From assembly GCA_910591455.2 (NCBI GenBank), contig OU342808.1, forward strand, positions 22,111,714 through 22,175,713: 64,000 nt of DNA, in the 5' to 3' direction. The position numbers were made by a program, and so were the translations under genes. Numbering within the stretch: the stretch's first letter is position 1; the number at the start of each line of letters is the position of its first letter. The notes beneath the pieces were generated by a model. The model was not told the origin of the DNA, did no database searches, and saw nothing but the letters and a program-made list of their open reading frames with translations. Below are positions 60,887 to 64,000 of the stretch, piece by piece. The DNA comes from Pholis gunnellus (taxonomy: Eukaryota; Chordata; Actinopteri; Perciformes; Pholidae).

Positions 60887-63864
60887 ATGAGGATTCTTCA
60901 AGCCATTGACAGCCTGCTCCTGAAAGAGTTGAAGTCATGTCGTGCCAAAGAGTACAACTTTCTTCCCAGAGAGACTGGCCTGAGGATGATGGAGTCAGCT
61001 TCCACAGAGGTGCACTTAGCCATTACATCTTTTGCTGTCGGTGCAGGATTATGGGATTGCTAAAAATGCTATTAGTTTCCCAGCGATGTCGATCTAATGT
61101 ATCGTGGTATATTTTCAGAATCACAGCGGAGTGTCTGCGAAATGCAGGGACACCAGAGTGGAAGAACTGTGGGGTCTGACCAGTTTCTTTGGCTACAGCA
61201 CTCAAACATTCGTTCAAGCTGTCAATTTGCTTGATAGATTCCTCGCCATTATGAAGGTAGGAACTTAGTGTTGTTTCAAGTTACAACTTTGGATGTTTTG
61301 CATCACCAGTAAGAAGGAAACCACAATGACTTTGTTTGACCTTGAATCATGGGATGTGGACTCACACTCTCCCTGTTGTCCTTGTGTCAGGTGCAGCCCA
61401 AACACTTGCCCTGTATTGGAGTCTGCTGTCTTCACATTGCAGCGAAAATGGTCGAGGAAGAGAACAATGTCTCGCCCACCCACGAACTCATTCGCATCAG
61501 CCAAAGCAAGTTCACCGTGTCCGACCTGTGTCGCATGGAGAAGATCATCTCAGAGAAGCTCAGCGTGGAGCCCGAAGCAGTGACGGCTTTAACTTTTCTT
61601 CGCCTCTACTACCCAACCTTCACGTTCCTGTCTGCTGAAAGGTAAACATTTCATTTAATTTTGCTTACTCGTGTTGTTATTGCAGATGCATTGCTCCAGT
61701 TGGCATGGAGTTGGTCAAATAGATTCTGCTTTGTGAGCTTTGTACTGGCGGATCACATTAGGATTCCCTCTATATTTCAAGGGAGGAGATCCCAAGCATT
61801 GGGAGACTGGAAGCCCAGCTTAAAGCCTGCTTATGCCGACTTGTTTTCTCTAAAGCAAAAGTAAGGATTGTTCTCAGGCGACAATTTCACAGTATATTAG
61901 CATTCACACTTTGAGTCCCAGCACTTACTGATATGCCACTTTTCTCGTTTATAGCCATCAGTGCTGGCACTGTCCCTCATTGCTCAGGAGTTTGAAGCCC
62001 TCCAGTCCATCACCTTGTCCAAGATTGTACAGCAATTCCAAAGACACCTAAAGGTATACAAATGTTTTTTTTCTCAATTAATTTATGTTTTTTGCTGTGG
62101 AAAATGTCTGCATATATAATGAAAAATGGCCATCACATGTTATTAGAAGAATGTTTCGTTTTGTCCGTCCAATAGTCTAAAACCAAAATATATACAGTTT
62201 GCTGCCCTAGAAGACTAGAACATAGAATAGAATAAAAAATAACTTTTTACAAGCTTCAACTTAAATGTTTTGTTTCTGTCATTTGTTTTGTCGTAGTGTC
62301 TGCTGTTAAATCTATATTCTCAATAAAAAAACATCGAGACAATTATTTCTCTGGACTTTTTTCATCCACTGCTGAGAGATTCCATAATTCATTTTTTTTA
62401 TGGCATTATTTTAGCACCACACTATGTTTTTAAGAAATATTGAGCAGCACTTAAGGCTCTTATGTGGCTAATATGCTTACGTTTGTTTTTCTTACTCCTC
62501 CAATTCCATCATTTCTTAAGTCCCTCTGCTTTGTATTATAAATACTTTGCACATTGTGGCATGTCAGTGTCACGTGCACATATAGTATGTGGAAAAACAC
62601 TTGTTGATGACGGTGTAGTTAAAGTTCTGTCTGCAGCCTCTCAGATGTTTCCTGTTTGTCTTCTTCCCAGATCAGCGACAGCGAGCTGCTCCACTGGAAG
62701 GAACTTGTGGCCGAATGCATGACTGAATACTGCTCAAGCGAATGTAACAAACCAGACAACAAAAAACTTGTTTGGATCGTTTCCAGGAGAACTGCTCAAA
62801 ATCTTCAGGCCAATCACTTCAGTGTGCCCGGCCTGCCAACTATTCCTGAGGGCATCTGGGACGAGAGTGAGAGGTTAATAGTCCCGTTTTTCCATTTCCT
62901 TCATGCTGAATTTCCTCTGATTGAATAAACTGTGCTGTGATGATGAGACATTGAGGAAGCGGTCTTTCCTGAATGCCAACAGTCCTCAAATTCATGACTC
63001 GACAAAATCACAGCTGGTAACAGTAATTAGAGACAAGAAGTTTTATTTTTCGAGTTGAACTGCACCCCTGAATGGTTAAGTGAGTACTGGAGTAGACAGT
63101 CTTACCAACTCAAAAGCCTTAATTTGCTAAAATCATCATTCTGTCATGTATTACCTTAGTTGATATCACTCTGAACTATGGCTGCAACTAACAATTTCTT
63201 TCTCCGTTGAGTCGTCCGTATCATCAGTCTATAAAATGTCAGCAAATAGTGCAGACGGGCCATCACAGTTCAACAGAACCTGAGTTGACGTCTTCTAATG
63301 TCTTGTTTTGTATGACCAACCTTCCAAAAGACGAAGAGATTCAGTTCATAATACAAAACAGCAACAAAAAAAAAGCTCTCACGTCAGAGAAGCTGGAACC
63401 CATGAAGGTTGATGTTTCCTTGAGATATGACTTAAATATTTAATTAATCATCAAAATTGTTGTAGATTAAAGGGGATTTCCAGCAATGTTGTACTGCACA
63501 ATAGCATCTTTTCATTAGACCCTCCCTGTAAATAGCCACATCTTTTAAACTCTAGAATTCGGTTTTGGGTTTTTTTTTGAATATTTTTCTCCAAGCCAAA
63601 GCAGAGACAACACCAGAGTTATTTTCTCGGAGTTCACGAAAACCCCCCAGAAACACAGAAGACTTCTGTCCGTTCACTCGTCGATTCATCGGCTGTGTGT
63701 TTCAGCTCTTCCCTGAAGCACTGAGTATTAATGGCCTCCTCTTCTCTCTTAGTGAGGACTCCTGTGAGGACATGAGCTGTGGAGAGGAAAGCCCGTGCGG
63801 CTCGCCAGGAAGTGACGGCGAAGGAGCCTTCTTCCCTTCCACCTTTCTCAACCGCAAAAAGTGA
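60887..63864 (+). CDS. ccng2: Cyclin G2, complete
   Basis: Atypical cyclin linked in mammals to cell-cycle arrest and stress/FoxO signalling. Coding exons: 60887-61009, 61119-61256, 61391-61641, 61782-61860, 61955-62053, 62671-62873, 63753-63864; phases agree and total 334 aa (human 344). The cyclin box spans roughly residues 50-150: VEELWGLTSFFGYSTQTFV, AVNLLDRFLAIMK, KHLPCIGVCCLHIAAKMVEE, RISQSKFTVSDLCRMEKII. Then come LEAQLKACLCRLVFSKAK and KKLVWIVSRRTAQNL. The last exon encodes an acidic PEST-like tail, SEDSCEDMSCGEESPCGSPG, nearly identical to the human end. The ATG lies one base inside its exon; an untranslated first exon is inferred upstream. If the 62873 donor (GTTAAT) is not used, translation runs on for about 17 codons to a stop at 62926-62928. 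Confidence 0.97.
63178..63475 (+). repeat. ATTGATTAATC-type teleost repeat in the last ccng2 intron
   Basis: Well-ordered blocks: ATGGCTGCAACTAACAATTT, CTATAAAATGTCAGCAAATA, ACGTCTTCTAATGTCTTG, GACCAACCTTCCAAAAGACG, GAGATTCAGTTCATAATAC and a terminal AATTAATCATCAAAATTGTT. This is one of the more complete copies and helps define the family. Confidence 0.7.
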
Positions 63865-64000
63865 CGTGTCGTCATTGTGCAGTATAGCGACGGTTTGTCC
63901 CCTAAAATGTATCCGATTTAAGGTCACCATGTTTCTGAGCAACTTGTCCTCCCACCTTAGGTACGACAAGTGGCGGGTTTTAATCATTAAGTGCCTGTGT
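63865..64000 (+). other. ccng2: Start of the ccng2 3' UTR
   Basis: Sequence after the TGA at 63862-63864 up to the window edge. No poly(A) signal is visible within it, so the transcript end lies outside. Confidence 0.6.

Overview
This window is vertebrate nuclear DNA, most likely from a percomorph-type teleost fish. Genes are split into short exons with GT-AG introns, coding regions stand out from AT-rich flanks, and the non-coding DNA is full of short degenerate repeat families typical of spiny-rayed fish. There is no bacterial, phage or organellar content. All gene calls come from reading exon translations and splice sites by eye and comparing them with remembered family sequences; no database search was run.

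Layout, left to right. (1) 1-3,858, minus strand: 5' part of an NAD(P)-binding, flavin-reductase (BLVRB)-like oxidoreductase gene whose 3' exons lie beyond the left edge. (2) 6,135-14,895, plus strand: complete ppef2, a photoreceptor-type Ser/Thr phosphatase with IQ motif and C-terminal EF-hands, followed by a 3' UTR of about 2 kb. (3) 16.9-21.15 kb: gene-free, repeat-rich. (4) 24,737-36,085, minus strand: complete scarb2 (LIMP-2, CD36 family), 12 coding exons, a 3' UTR of about 3.5 kb and a 4.2-kb first intron. (5) 36.1-48.9 kb: gene-poor spacer with a CpG/CCAAT-rich segment near 37.2 kb and many repeats. (6) 49,049-50,612, plus strand: FAM47-family gene (fam47e), with an unresolved start and 3' half. 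(7) 51,442-59,872, minus strand: ccdc158, a long coiled-coil protein, about 21 coding exons. (8) 60,887-63,864, plus strand: complete ccng2 (cyclin G2), head-to-head with ccdc158 across a compact promoter carrying a ZNF143-type motif.

The order ppef2 - scarb2 - fam47e - ccdc158 - ccng2 matches, with intervening genes missing, the human 4q21.1 block, which strongly supports orthology. The genes do not form a pathway: they are a conserved neighbourhood containing a Ca2+-regulated phosphatase, a lysosomal receptor, two poorly studied proteins often linked to testis or cilia, and a cell-cycle/stress cyclin.

I found no undescribed multi-gene system. The most useful observations are a candidate in-frame 9-nt microexon in ppef2, a kinase-site-rich insert in the PPEF2 catalytic domain, loss of the mammalian di-leucine signal and pH-sensor histidine in Scarb2, convergent poly(A) signals only 8 nt apart between fam47e and ccdc158, shifted reading frames at the ends of fam47e and ccdc158, and several perfect intronic or intergenic hairpins.
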